From: JBQTIU01 sp052387815
GTDB lineage: Bacteria > Pseudomonadota > Alphaproteobacteria > CACIAM-22H2
Length of the DNA stretch: 64,000 bases
Assembly (NCBI GenBank): GCA_052387815.1
Contig: JBQTIU010000015.1
Span: 1 to 64,000 of the forward strand
Reading direction: 5' to 3'
The notes beneath the pieces were generated by a model that was given only the letters and a program-made list of their open reading frames with translations, was not told the origin of the DNA and ran no database searches. The translations under genes were made by a program, and so were the position numbers. This document shows positions 8,461 through 18,611 of this stretch, in pieces (within the stretch, counting starts at the first letter, position 1; each line of letters begins with the position of its first letter).

Positions 8461-9342
8461 ATGGACGAGTTCCACCTGCGGCCCGACCCCGCCGACCCGC
8501 GGCTCACCCGGCGGGTCAGCGGCCTCGACCAGGACGGCCAGGCGATCGAGACGGCGGTGGTCGTCGAGCGGCCGCTCACCTTGTTCCTGAATGGCCAGGA
8601 GATCGTCACCATGATGACGATCGGCGACTATCCCGAGTACCTGGCGGTCGGCTACCTCATCAACCAGAACATGCTGAACCCGGGCGACGAGGTGAGGGCG
8701 GTCGAGCACGACCCCGAGATCGACACGGTCGTCGTGCGCACCAAGGTCAAGACCAATTTCGAGAAGAAGCTCAAGAAGAAGACCCTGACCTCGGGATGCG
8801 CGCAGGGCACGGTGTTCGGCGATGTGATGGAGAAATTCGACGCCGTCGCATTGCCGCGCGAGGCGATCCTCAAGACCTCGTGGCTCTATCGCCTGACCAA
8901 GAAGATCAACACCTCGCCCAGCCTCTATCTCGCGGCCGGCGCCATCCACGGCTGCGTGCTGTGCGAGGAGGACCGGCCGCTCATCTACATGGAAGACGTC
9001 GGCCGCCACAACGCCATCGACAAGATCGCCGGCTACATGCACCTCGAGCGCATCTCACCGGCCGGCAAGCTGTTCTTCACCACCGGGCGGCTGACCAGCG
9101 AAATGGTGATCAAGACGGTACAGATGCGCATCCCGATCGTGATCTCGCGCTCCGGCTTCACCGCCTGGGGCGTCGAGCTCGCGCGCAAGGCCGGCCTCAC
9201 GCTCATCGGCCGGGCCAAGGGCCGCCGTTTCGTGGCGCTCTCGGGGGCGGAGCGCATCGTCTTCGACGCCGACGCCCGCGAGGTCGCCGAAGAAGACAAG
9301 CGCCACCAGCGCAAGGCGAGCATCGAGGAAGATGCCGCCTGA
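8461..9342 (+). CDS. fdhD: FdhD, formate dehydrogenase sulfur-carrier accessory protein
   Basis: 293-residue cytoplasmic protein that transfers sulfur from IscS to the bis-MGD cofactor so that formate dehydrogenase becomes active. Family blocks are clear: NGQEIVTMMTIGDYPEYLAVGYL near the N terminus, EDVGRHNAIDKIAG, TTGRLTSEMVIK and SGFTAWGVELA. In E. coli FdhD the sulfur-transfer loop has a CxxC pair; here the corresponding loop reads TSGCAQGT, with a single Cys113. A second pair (CVLC) lies just before EDVGRHN. ATG 8461 is chosen; a TTG at 8425 is in frame but not better supported. It overlaps mobA by 11 bp, so the two are co-translated. Confidence 0.93.
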   Translation: MDEFHLRPDPADPRLTRRVSGLDQDGQAIETAVVVERPLTLFLNGQEIVTMMTIGDYPEYLAVGYLINQNMLNPGDEVRAVEHDPEIDTVVVRTKVKTNFEKKLKKKTLTSGCAQGTVFGDVMEKFDAVALPREAILKTSWLYRLTKKINTSPSLYLAAGAIHGCVLCEEDRPLIYMEDVGRHNAIDKIAGYMHLERISPAGKLFFTTGRLTSEMVIKTVQMRIPIVISRSGFTAWGVELARKAGLTLIGRAKGRRFVALSGAERIVFDADAREVAEEDKRHQRKASIEEDAA

Positions 9343-9943
9343 GGATGTCGCCGGCGTGGTGCTGGCCGGTGGGCTGGCGCGGCGCATGGGCGGCGGCGAC
9401 AAGTGCTTGCGGCTCCTCGGCGGCCAGCCGATCCTCGCCCATATCCTGGCGCGCGTGCGGCCCCAGGTCGCCGCCCTGGTGCTCAACGCCAACGGCGAGC
9501 CGGCGCGCTTTGCCGCCTTCGGCCTGCCAGTCGCGGCCGATGCGGTCGAAGGCTTCGCCGGTCCGCTCGCCGGCGTGCTCACCGGCATCGAATGGGCCTC
9601 CGCGCATGCGCCGGGATGTCGCTGGTTGGCGAGCGTCGCCGCCGACGCGCCCTTCGTGCCCCGCGACCTCGTCGCCCGCCTGCTGGCGGCGGTCGTGGAC
9701 AAGGGCGCCGACCTCGCCTGCGCCGCCTCGCTCGGGCAGGCGCATCCGGTGTTCGGCCTGTGGCGTTGCGATCTCGGCCCCGCCTTGCGCCGGGCCCTTG
9801 TCGAGGAGCAGATCCGCAAGGTCGACCGCTGGACCCAGCGCTACCGGCTGGTCGAGGTCGAGTTTGCGGCCGTTCCGGTCGACCCGTTCTTCAACTTGAA
9901 CCGGCCCGAGGACCTCGACGAAGCCGAGCGCCTGCTCGCCTGA
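9332..9943 (+). CDS. mobA: Molybdenum cofactor guanylyltransferase MobA
   Basis: 203-residue enzyme that adds GMP to Mo/W-molybdopterin, giving the MGD cofactor used by formate dehydrogenase. The nucleotide-binding signature VLAGGLARRMGGGDK (consensus LAGGxxxRMGGxDK) is at the N terminus, the metal-binding Asp lies in AADAPF, and FNLNRPEDL at the C-terminal end is typical of MobA. It overlaps the 3' end of fdhD by 11 bp, and is convergent with hyuA, whose stop is 9 bp away. Confidence 0.93.
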   Translation: MPPEDVAGVVLAGGLARRMGGGDKCLRLLGGQPILAHILARVRPQVAALVLNANGEPARFAAFGLPVAADAVEGFAGPLAGVLTGIEWASAHAPGCRWLASVAADAPFVPRDLVARLLAAVVDKGADLACAASLGQAHPVFGLWRCDLGPALRRALVEEQIRKVDRWTQRYRLVEVEFAAVPVDPFFNLNRPEDLDEAERLLA

Positions 9944-9952
9944 CGCGCGGCC

Positions 9953-11500
9953 TTAACCCGCCCGCCCGCCGGCGACATCGCCGACTACCCGCACGCGGGT
10001 GCGCAGCGAGTTGCCGGGCAAATAGGCGAGCGGCAGGTCCTCGACGTCGACCACCTTGAGGCTCGAGGGGTCGGCGCCGGCCCTGATCGCCCGCTGCTCA
10101 GCCAGCCGCCGCGCCTCGGATATGGCCGCCTCGCGGGTCATGTTCTGGAACACCTGATCGGTTTCGCCGCTCACCTGGGCGATCGCCGCGCCCACCGCGT
10201 TGGCGACCGCGCGGTGGGCGACATGGACCACCCGCGAAATGCCGGGCAGCCTCGGCGGCACCAAGAAGCTGCCGCCGCCGACCGCGATCAGCGGCACCTC
10301 GCTCGAGTCGGTCTTGATCCGGTCGACGCCGTCCGCGATCAGGTCGTGGATGCGCCGAATGCCGGCCGCGACCAGCTCATGGGGCAGGCCGGCCACGCGC
10401 GACTCATCGCCGAGATCGACGAGCCCGACGGCCACGGCGAGGTCGGTGGCGGTGAGTTGCCGGCCGCCGAAGACCAGCCCCTCCTCGGTCAGGCGATAGC
10501 CGACGCTCTCGGGGCCGATCTCGAGCGGATCCGATTGGACCTTGGTGCCGCCGCCGAGCGCCAGCGACAACAGATCGGGCATCCGGAACAGGGTGCGCAC
10601 GCCGCCGACCTCGACCTCGCCGTTGGCCTCGCGCGGGAAGCCGTGCTTGAGGCCGCCGATATCGGTGGTCGTCCCGCCGACATCGATGACGATCGCATCG
10701 TCAAGCCGCGACAGGAAGGCCGCGCCGCGCATGCTGTTGGTGGGCCCCGAGGCGAAGCCGTAGACCGGAAACTTCGCGGCCTCGGCCGCCAGCGTCACCG
10801 TGCCGTCGTTCTGGGTGAGGTAGAGCGGCGCCTCGATGCCGCTCTCGGCGAGCGCGTCCACGAAGGCGCGCGTCGTCTGGCGCGCGAGATCGATGAGGCC
10901 GGCGTTGAGCAGGCAGACATTCTCGCGCTCGAGCAGGCCGATGCGCCCGAGCTTGTAGGACAGCGTGACTGCCACCCCCGGACAGAGTTGGGAAAGGATC
11001 TCCCCCGCCCGCTCCTCGCAAGCCGGATCGATGGGCGAGAACACCGACGCGACGCCCACCGAGCGCAGGCCCGAGGCCTTGATGTCGCGCGCGGCGCGCC
11101 GCATCGCCGCCTCGTCGAAGGGCACGATCGCTCGCCCGTCGACCTCGTGCCCGCCTTCGATCATGAAGATGCGGCCGCGCACGATGGCGGCCAAATCCTC
11201 CGGCCAGTCAATGAACGGCTCGAGCGAGGCGCTCGCCGGCAGCCCGATGCGCACCGCGGCGACCGGCTCGAGGCCGCGGCGCTGCGCCACCGCGTTGGTG
11301 AAGTGGGTGGTGCCGATCATCACTGCCTCGAACCGACGCTGGCCGACCGCGGGCGCTGCCACGAGCAGGCGCAGCGCCGTGGCGATGCCCGCGGTCACGT
11401 CGGCCGTGGTCGGCGTCTTGACGGCGTGGACGACGCGCTCGCCCTCGAGCAGGACCGCGTCCGTGTTGGTGCCGCCGACGTCGATGCCGATCCGTCTCAT
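9953..11500 (-). CDS. Hydantoinase/oxoprolinase family protein (HyuA type)
   Basis: 515-residue ATP-dependent amidohydrolase of the HyuA/5-oxoprolinase superfamily, predicted to hydrolyse a cyclic imide or lactam. The actin-like phosphate-1 motif is at the start (RIGIDVGGTNTDAVLL), phosphate-2 is IVIDVGGTTTDIGGL, and the region around ALGGGTK is also family-typical. It is shorter than classical HyuA/OPLAH subunits (~700) but matches the stand-alone short forms that accompany DUF917 proteins. The start overlaps the DUF917 stop as ATGA (4 bp). It is the last gene of the operon descending from 17284. The substrate is not determined by sequence. Confidence 0.85.
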   Translation of the reverse strand: MRRIGIDVGGTNTDAVLLEGERVVHAVKTPTTADVTAGIATALRLLVAAPAVGQRRFEAVMIGTTHFTNAVAQRRGLEPVAAVRIGLPASASLEPFIDWPEDLAAIVRGRIFMIEGGHEVDGRAIVPFDEAAMRRAARDIKASGLRSVGVASVFSPIDPACEERAGEILSQLCPGVAVTLSYKLGRIGLLERENVCLLNAGLIDLARQTTRAFVDALAESGIEAPLYLTQNDGTVTLAAEAAKFPVYGFASGPTNSMRGAAFLSRLDDAIVIDVGGTTTDIGGLKHGFPREANGEVEVGGVRTLFRMPDLLSLALGGGTKVQSDPLEIGPESVGYRLTEEGLVFGGRQLTATDLAVAVGLVDLGDESRVAGLPHELVAAGIRRIHDLIADGVDRIKTDSSEVPLIAVGGGSFLVPPRLPGISRVVHVAHRAVANAVGAAIAQVSGETDQVFQNMTREAAISEARRLAEQRAIRAGADPSSLKVVDVEDLPLAYLPGNSLRTRVRVVGDVAGGRAG

Positions 11501-12630
11501 GGCTGTTCCGTGAACACGGAGCGGAATTCGAGGTCGTAGCCGAAGGCGCGCGGGCCGACATGGTCGAGGCCCTTGGGGCTCAAGAGGATCGGCGGGGCGG
11601 GCAGGGCGATGACCGTGACGCGCTGGCCGTAGCGCACGGTCTCGGTCCCGATCGCCTCGCCCGCCAGGCTGTCGATGACGCAGATGAGGTCGGGAGTCAT
11701 GACCCGCGGGGTGCCGTCGTGCCAGCCGAGCGCCCATTCGTTCTGGAACTCGAGCGCGAAGCGCTGGCCGCGATCGTCGTCGAGCCCCTCGATCGCGGCG
11801 CGACCGCGCAGGAAGCCCTCGGTGGTGCGCCTGGCGACGTCGTCGACCTTGCCCTTGAATAAGAGCTTGCCGCCTTCGGCGGCGAGGATCGCCGCGATCG
11901 GGTCGAGGTGCGCTCGGCGCGCCTGGCGCACGACCTCGCCGAGCCGGATCGCCTTGGTCGTGGTGTAGAGAATGGCGGCCTCCTTGACCTCCTTGCCGGT
12001 GCGCGGCGCCTTGCAGGTGGCGGCGGTCGATCCCACTTCGGTACACGCCTTGCGCGACAAGCGCTCCATCCATTTCCAGCTCGCCGCCCGGGCGACGATA
12101 ACCGCGTTGTCGCGCACGTCGGCAAGCGTCAGCGGGTAGCATTTCAGGTCCTTGATCGCGAAGCTGGTCATCTGGGCTTCCGGGAAGGCGCGGCCCATGG
12201 CGTCGGCATCGACGACCGGGATGTCCAACAGGGCGGCGGCCATGAACGGCGCCAACCCGTTGCCGCCGCCGATCTCGACGGCCATGACGGCGCGAAAGCG
12301 GCGGCCGGTGTAATCCTCCATCATGCGCACGGCGCGGGCGATCGTTCGCGGGTCCTTCAGGCGTTCCAGGGTGACCAAGGGCGCGCCCATGTACGAGACC
12401 GCCGCCACGTCGTCGTCGTCGGCCAGCGCCATGGGGTCGATGAGCCGCACGACCTTGCCTTCGCGGTACAGCTTGCGCAGGTTGAGGAGGCCGTAATAGG
12501 GTGTGCCGCCGCCCCCGGTGCCGAGGATCCAGGCCCCGATCGCCAGCGATTCGATCTCGCTCGCCGACACGGCGCGCTCGGGCGCGGGGGCGACGTTGTC
12601 GCTGGCCGACACGATACTCGGGGACGACAT
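11497..12630 (-). CDS. DUF917 family protein (S-methyl thiohydantoin desulfurase-like)
   Basis: 377-residue DUF917 protein. The family hallmark GTGGGGTPYYG is near residues 38-48, and the conserved segments VEIGGGN, DADAMGRAFPE and TYLKxxA-like helices follow. One branch of the family is annotated as S-methyl thiohydantoin desulfurase, and DUF917 genes commonly pair with HyuA-type hydantoinases. Here it overlaps hyuA by 4 bp and follows aroM by 33 bp, which supports a joint role in breaking down a hydantoin-like ring. Exact reaction unknown. Confidence 0.8.
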   Translation of the reverse strand: MSSPSIVSASDNVAPAPERAVSASEIESLAIGAWILGTGGGGTPYYGLLNLRKLYREGKVVRLIDPMALADDDDVAAVSYMGAPLVTLERLKDPRTIARAVRMMEDYTGRRFRAVMAVEIGGGNGLAPFMAAALLDIPVVDADAMGRAFPEAQMTSFAIKDLKCYPLTLADVRDNAVIVARAASWKWMERLSRKACTEVGSTAATCKAPRTGKEVKEAAILYTTTKAIRLGEVVRQARRAHLDPIAAILAAEGGKLLFKGKVDDVARRTTEGFLRGRAAIEGLDDDRGQRFALEFQNEWALGWHDGTPRVMTPDLICVIDSLAGEAIGTETVRYGQRVTVIALPAPPILLSPKGLDHVGPRAFGYDLEFRSVFTEQP

Positions 12631-12663
12631 GGCTCCTCGTCGGTGGCGGCGGAACGGCGGGCC

Positions 12664-13338
12664 CTAGGCGATCAGCTCGTGGACCGCGCGCGCTGCCGCG
12701 GAAATGGCGAGCACCGCGCGTATCCCGGCCACCGCGCGCACCCGCTCCTTCATCGCCTGGGTATAGCCCATGCAGTCCATGACGATGAGGTCCGGCCGGC
12801 GCCGGGCCAATTCGCGCGCCGCCGTGTCGAGTTCGGCGCCGGCGGTGCGCGGCAGCAGGGGCACGACGTCGATGTGCCAGCCGCCTTGCTCCCACTTGTC
12901 TCGGACCTGGATTTCCTGCTCGGCGAGCGGGGTGAACACCCCGAGCCGGCCATCGGGCAACAATCCCGCGACCAGCGCCCTCAGCACGGCCGAGGGGAAG
13001 ACGACATGGCCGCGCGGCACCAGGCCCGCGAAGGCGCCGGTGCAATTGATCAGCACGACGTCGATGCCGGATTCGGCGAAGCGGTCGAGCTTGGCCTGGG
13101 CGCGGCGGGCGACTTCGCGCTTGGCGATGATCGCGCCCGAGCCGTCCGGCAGGTTGGTGTAAAGAGTGTCGTGCGAGCCGTCCGGGGCCAGGCGGTCGAT
13201 CTCGGCGCGGCTCAGGCCGTCGAGCGCGCCCGCGAGCTCGATGGCGACCTGCTCGCCCAGCACCCGCCGCAACTCGGCCACGATATCGGGTCGCGGCGAC
13301 TGGCCGATCACCACCACTCCGATCCTCGCCTGCCCCAT
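12664..13338 (-). CDS. AroM family protein
   Basis: 224-residue AroM-like protein with an Asp/Glu racemase-related fold. The family signature GVVVIGQSPRPD lies at the N terminus, and two conserved cysteine regions are visible: INCTGAF and MDCMGYTQ, at the positions where racemase-superfamily enzymes place catalytic Cys. AroM itself has no firmly established function. Its position between the transporter ATPase and DUF917/HyuA suggests a hydantoin racemase-like role, which is an inference from context. Confidence 0.8.
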   Translation of the reverse strand: MGQARIGVVVIGQSPRPDIVAELRRVLGEQVAIELAGALDGLSRAEIDRLAPDGSHDTLYTNLPDGSGAIIAKREVARRAQAKLDRFAESGIDVVLINCTGAFAGLVPRGHVVFPSAVLRALVAGLLPDGRLGVFTPLAEQEIQVRDKWEQGGWHIDVVPLLPRTAGAELDTAARELARRRPDLIVMDCMGYTQAMKERVRAVAGIRAVLAISAAARAVHELIA

Positions 13339-13354
13339 GGGCCCTCCCGGTCGC

Positions 13355-14407
<1,053 letters not shown>

Positions 14408-14465
14408 GCCATGGAGCCGGATCGCGGCGGGGCCCTCGGCCGCCGCCGCGCCGGTGCCGGTGGGG

Positions 14466-15530
14466 TCAGGCCCGGAAGATGCGATTGACCCGGGAATCGA
14501 CTTCGTCCTTGCGCTCGTTGTACCACTTCCAGTCCATCTGGATGAGTTGCTTGACCTTGTCCTCGGTGTTGAACAGCCGCGCGTCGTACTTGGCGTCGAG
14601 CTTGACCTTGCGATTCGAGGGCGAATACCACACGTGCTCCGCCAGCCGCTTCTGGACCGCCGGCCGCAACATGTAGTCGAGGTAGGCGTGTCCGAGCTCC
14701 TTCACGCTGCTGCCGGGCATGATGCTCAGGACCTGCTCGAGCGCCATCACCCCTTCGCGCGGCGCCGCCCAGTCGATCGGCTGGTTCTGGCCCTCGTAGC
14801 GCAGGACGCCGCTGTCGTGGATGACGCCCATGACGACTTCGCCGGACAGCAGCATCTTTTCGAGCGTGCCGGTGAAGTCCACCAGCTTGACCGGCTTCAA
14901 CTGCTCCATCGCCTTGTAGGCGGCATCGAGGTCGCGCTGGCCCGAGCCGAAGACCTGCCCGGCCATCATCAAGAAGGCTTGGCCGAGACTGTTGATCGGG
15001 ATGACGTAGGTGGCGCGGATGCCCGCGAGCTTCGGGTCCCACATGTCCTTCCACGAGGTAGGCGTGGCGAGGCCCTTGTCGGTGCGGAATCCGAGCCCGA
15101 TGGCGCTGGTGAAGATCGACACGCCGACGATCTTGTCGCTGACCGCGTACGGATACACGTCGGCGAGGTTCGGGACCTTCTTGGCATCGACTTTCGGTTC
15201 GACCAGGCCCTGCACGGCGAGCGCCCACTGCTCGTTGGAGTTGGTGTGCAGGACGTCGTAGGTCGGCTTGTTGCGCGGGCTCGCCTGCAGCTTCGGCACG
15301 AAGGGAAAGGCCGAATCGGCCTCGACCGTGCAGGCCAACTCCTTCTCGAAGGCCGGCAACACCTCGCCGCGCATGATTTCGCCCCACTTGCCGCCCCAGG
15401 TGGTGATCCGGAGCGTCGCGGTCTGGGCATGGAGGATGGCGGGGGCGCCGATGACCCCCAGGGCGGCGGTCGCCGCCGTCGTTTCGAGGAACCGGCGGCG
15501 GCCGAACATCGACTTGCGAGTGCGATTCAT
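14466..15530 (-). CDS. ABC transporter periplasmic solute-binding protein, PotD-like
   Basis: 354-residue extracellular solute-binding protein. A Tat-type signal is visible (RRRFLETTAATAAL, then AxA-like cleavage near LHAQTA). The mature domain begins LRITTWGGKWGE, typical of the spermidine/putrescine-type family 1 binding proteins that actually serve many substrates. Encoded between the PotC-like permease (15 bp upstream) and the ATPase. Since AroM, DUF917 and hydantoinase follow in the same operon, the ligand may be a hydantoin or related nitrogen compound rather than a polyamine (inference). Confidence 0.85.
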   Translation of the reverse strand: MNRTRKSMFGRRRFLETTAATAALGVIGAPAILHAQTATLRITTWGGKWGEIMRGEVLPAFEKELACTVEADSAFPFVPKLQASPRNKPTYDVLHTNSNEQWALAVQGLVEPKVDAKKVPNLADVYPYAVSDKIVGVSIFTSAIGLGFRTDKGLATPTSWKDMWDPKLAGIRATYVIPINSLGQAFLMMAGQVFGSGQRDLDAAYKAMEQLKPVKLVDFTGTLEKMLLSGEVVMGVIHDSGVLRYEGQNQPIDWAAPREGVMALEQVLSIMPGSSVKELGHAYLDYMLRPAVQKRLAEHVWYSPSNRKVKLDAKYDARLFNTEDKVKQLIQMDWKWYNERKDEVDSRVNRIFRA

Positions 15531-15545
15531 CTTGACCCCCTTGGC

Positions 15546-16340
15546 TTAGAGTTTCACGTAGGCGCGTAGACCGACCGTGCGATCGAGCACGATGACGACG
15601 AAAACGGCGAGCGCGATGGACACCATCGAGGCCGCCGCGATCGTGCCGTCGAGGTCGTACTTCAGATAATTGAACATGGTGATCGGCAGGGTCTCGCGAC
15701 CCGGCGAGACCAGGAACAGCGACACCGGAAACTGATCGAACGAGACGATGAAGGCGAAGATCGCGCCGGCCAGCACGCCCGGGCGGATGAGCGGCAGGGT
15801 GACCTCGAAGAAGGTGCGCGTGGGCGAGGCGCCGAGATTGCGCGCCGCCTCCTCGAGCCCGCGATCGAAGTTGGCGAGCACGGCGAGCGTGGTGCGGATG
15901 ACATAGGGGATGGCGATCAGCACGTGCCCGGCGACTAGGCCCCACAGCGGCCGGCCGACGTCGATGAGGACGTAGAACTGGAACAGCGCCAGTCCGGTCA
16001 GGATCGCGGGCAACATCAGGGGCGACAGGAACGTCGCCGTCAACACCCGGCTGCCCGGCAATCGCCCGCGCGCCAGCGCGAGCGCCGCCGTGGCGCCGCA
16101 GGCGGTGGCGAAGACTACGACCATGAAGGCGACCTCGAAGCTCAGCGCGAAGGCCGACATGAAGTCGCGCGAGGCCAGGAATTTCTCGAACCAGCGCAGC
16201 GACACCCCGACCGGCGGAAACTGGATGAACGGCGCCGGGTTGACGGCGAACACCGCGACGATCGCGATCGGGGCCAACAGGAAGGCGACGACCGAGGCGT
16301 TCACGAGGCGGTAGAGGACGAGGCCGACATCGATGCGCAT
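15546..16340 (-). CDS. ABC transporter permease, PotC-like
   Basis: 264-residue inner-membrane permease with about six hydrophobic helices and the EAA docking loop LEEAARNLGASPTRTFFEVTLP. Paired with the PotB-like permease, whose stop is 5 bp upstream; start ATG 16340. Forms the membrane channel with it. Confidence 0.9.
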   Translation of the reverse strand: MRIDVGLVLYRLVNASVVAFLLAPIAIVAVFAVNPAPFIQFPPVGVSLRWFEKFLASRDFMSAFALSFEVAFMVVVFATACGATAALALARGRLPGSRVLTATFLSPLMLPAILTGLALFQFYVLIDVGRPLWGLVAGHVLIAIPYVIRTTLAVLANFDRGLEEAARNLGASPTRTFFEVTLPLIRPGVLAGAIFAFIVSFDQFPVSLFLVSPGRETLPITMFNYLKYDLDGTIAAASMVSIALAVFVVIVLDRTVGLRAYVKL

Positions 16341-16345
16341 TGGCG

Positions 16346-17284
16346 TCACTGCAGTTCGCGCTGGCCGGACAGGCGGCCGAGAATGTGATTGTAGCAGATC
16401 ACCAGCACCAGCGAGACCGCGAGCAGCACCAGGCCGAGCGCCGAGGCGAAGTGGACGTTGAAGCTGGCGCTGATCTGCTGATAGATGAGGATCGGCAGGG
16501 TCATGACCTGAAATCCGCCCATCAGGATCGGCGTCACATAGGCGCTGATCGCCAGCGCGAATACCAACAGCGACCCGGCGAGAATGCCGGGCAGGCTCAA
16601 AGGCAAGGTGACCTCCCGAAAGGCCGTCAGGCGCCCGGCGCCGAGGTTGCGGGCCGCCTCTTCCAGCCGTTCGTCGATGCGCCCGATCACGCCGATGAGC
16701 GTCAGGACCATGAACGGCACGTAAATATGCACGAGCGCCACGACGATGCCGAATTCGTTGTACATCAGGGCCAGCGGGCGGGCGATCAAGCCGAGATCGA
16801 TCAACACCGAGTTGACCACCCCCTTGTCGGACAACAGGGTCATCCACGCGTAGGTCCGCACCACCACGCCGGTCAAAAGCGGCGCCAAGACGGCCATCAG
16901 CAGGAGGACGTGGGCGAGGCGCGAGCGCATGCGCGCCATCAGGTGCGCCAAGGGATAGCCGATCAGCAACGCCGCGCCGGTCGTGTAAAGACCGATGCGC
17001 AGCGTCGTCCAGATCACTTCGAAATAAAAGTCGTCGCTCACGAGACGGCGGTAATGGCGGTCGGTGAACGCCACCTCCGGCACAATCACCGGATTGCCGG
17101 TGAGCACGGACAACAACGCCATCGCTCCGATCGGGAGCACGAAAAAAATGGCGAACAGGAGGAGCGTGGGCAGAATATACCACGCCACGGCCGCGATTGC
17201 CCGGCGGCGCTGGAACACTCGATCAGCGGCGCCGCGAGCGAGGCTCGCGGCAGGCGCGGCTCCAATCACGTCACTGCCCGGCAC
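16346..17284 (-). CDS. ABC transporter permease, PotB-like
   Basis: 312-residue inner-membrane permease. The N-terminal ~30 residues are cytoplasmic, followed by six hydrophobic helices, with the EAA loop LEEAARNLGAGRLTAFREVTLP. It is the first gene of the seven-gene operon PotB-PotC-SBP-PotA-AroM-DUF917-HyuA. GTG 17284 is the earliest start because an in-frame TGA lies just upstream; the ribosome site is weak, and a GTG five codons in is an alternative. Confidence 0.88.
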   Translation of the reverse strand: MPGSDVIGAAPAASLARGAADRVFQRRRAIAAVAWYILPTLLLFAIFFVLPIGAMALLSVLTGNPVIVPEVAFTDRHYRRLVSDDFYFEVIWTTLRIGLYTTGAALLIGYPLAHLMARMRSRLAHVLLLMAVLAPLLTGVVVRTYAWMTLLSDKGVVNSVLIDLGLIARPLALMYNEFGIVVALVHIYVPFMVLTLIGVIGRIDERLEEAARNLGAGRLTAFREVTLPLSLPGILAGSLLVFALAISAYVTPILMGGFQVMTLPILIYQQISASFNVHFASALGLVLLAVSLVLVICYNHILGRLSGQRELQ

Positions 17285-17429
17285 GGATGGTCATGGTGGT
17301 CGCCTCACCTTATCCCATCGCGCGCGCGCTCGTAAACGCCGCCACCTGCCGGCGGCCAGGCCCTGTCCTTCCGCCGCCGGCACTGCTATGCTTCGAGCGC
17401 CCGTGCGAGGCGTTCTTGGGGCCATGCCG

Positions 17430-18002
17430 ATGAGCGACAACAAGGCGGCGTCGGAAGCGGTCGGATCGGGAAGCGCGGCCATGGGCCGGCACGAAAAGCT
17501 GCCGGTCGGGGTGATCGTCGAGCGGCGCCAATCGACCGGCCCGTGGCAGGACCATGGGTGGCGGCCGGTGGCGGTGACGGCGGGCGCGCCGGCGGCCGAG
17601 CCGTGGTCGGTGATGCGCGAGGAGGCGGGCGCGACCCAGTTCTTCGCCGGCGTCGCGGAGCTCGTCCTCAACGTCCGCGAAACCCCCAACTATCGCGACA
17701 ACCTGGCGATGCCGGAGCCTTCGGTCTATGTCGTGCTGCGCTTCAAGGACGGCGCCGGTCCCTACGGCATCGCCGTCGAGCATGTCACGGTCTCGCCTAC
17801 CGAGGCCGAGGCCTATTTGGTGGCGGGAGACGATATCGTCGAGCGCGTGCCGATGCCCGAGGTGATCGCCGCTTGGCTCGCCGACTATATCGCCGCCTAC
17901 CATGTCGAAGAGCCCTTCTACAAGCGCCAGCGCCAGAAGCTCGATCCGCGCAAGCTCGGTTTCGGCGCCAAGGGTCCGCAAGGCGGCGATGGCCAGCGAT
18001 AG
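17430..18002 (+). CDS. DUF3305 domain protein of formate dehydrogenase loci
   Basis: 190-residue cytoplasmic protein with the DUF3305 domain (LPVGVIVERR, PWQDHGWRPVAV, YVVLRF, then a C-terminal EEPFYKRQRQKLDP segment). Its function is not established, but the family co-occurs with DUF3306 and TorD-like chaperones beside molybdenum formate dehydrogenases. ATG 17430 is chosen because TTGGGG is 8 nt upstream; ATG 17424 is only 2 nt from it. The 3' end overlaps the DUF3306 gene by 14 bp. Confidence 0.8.
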   Translation: MSDNKAASEAVGSGSAAMGRHEKLPVGVIVERRQSTGPWQDHGWRPVAVTAGAPAAEPWSVMREEAGATQFFAGVAELVLNVRETPNYRDNLAMPEPSVYVVLRFKDGAGPYGIAVEHVTVSPTEAEAYLVAGDDIVERVPMPEVIAAWLADYIAAYHVEEPFYKRQRQKLDPRKLGFGAKGPQGGDGQR

Positions 18003-18582
18003 CGAGGGTTTCCTCGGGCGCTGGTGGCGCCTCAAACAGGCGGCCAAGGAGGCCCGGCCGGCCGCCGCACCTGTATCCGATGCCGACCCGACGAAGCCGG
18101 AAGGGGACGCCAAAGAAGGAGCCGCTGCCGGCCGGCCAAGCCAAGCGCCGGTAGCCGAGGCGAGCCCGGGGCCGATCGATCCCGCCGACCTGCCGGCGAT
18201 CGAGAGCCTGGATGCCAATTCCAATTACTCGGTGTTCCTGCGCGAAGGCGTGCCCGAAGGCTTGCGCCGCCAGGCGCTGCGCAAGCTGTGGATGAGCGAC
18301 CCGGTGCTCTCGCAACCCGATCCCTTGGACCTGCACGCCATCGATTACAATGCCGTTCCGACCTTCCCCGAGGGCGTCAAGACGCTGTACCAAGTCGGCC
18401 GGGGGATGATCGCGGCCGACGACAAGCCTGAGCAGGCGACGCCGGCAGGGCCGCACACCGAGGCGAAGACGGAAGCGCCCGAGGAGCCAAAACCTGCGGC
18501 CTCGGAGTCCGAGACCGAGCGGGGTAGTGACCGTGCCGGGGCAGGGTCGCCGGCGACGAAGAGCAACCCCGAGGGCGGGTAA
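17989..18582 (+). CDS. DUF3306 domain protein of formate dehydrogenase loci
   Basis: 197-residue protein with a DUF3306 core: EGFLGRWWRLKQ at the N terminus, then DLPAIESLDANSNYSVFLREGV and LRKLWMSDPVLSQPDPLD. The central and C-terminal stretches are low-complexity (Ala/Pro/Glu-rich) and probably disordered. Function unknown; it overlaps the DUF3305 gene by 14 bp, so the two are translationally coupled, and both presumably assist formate dehydrogenase maturation. Confidence 0.8.
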   Translation: MASDSEGFLGRWWRLKQAAKEARPAAAPVSDADPTKPEGDAKEGAAAGRPSQAPVAEASPGPIDPADLPAIESLDANSNYSVFLREGVPEGLRRQALRKLWMSDPVLSQPDPLDLHAIDYNAVPTFPEGVKTLYQVGRGMIAADDKPEQATPAGPHTEAKTEAPEEPKPAASESETERGSDRAGAGSPATKSNPEGG

Positions 18583-18611
18583 GGCCGGGGCTGCCATTCT
18601 CGGCCCCGGCC
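18583..18611 (+). terminator. GC-rich hairpin after the DUF3306 gene
   Basis: A 9-bp perfect stem (GGCCGGGGC and GCCCCGGCC) with an 11-nt loop starts immediately after the DUF3306 stop codon. No T-tract follows, so it is a hairpin that may mark the 3' end of the DUF3305-DUF3306 transcript rather than a classical intrinsic terminator. Confidence 0.5.
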
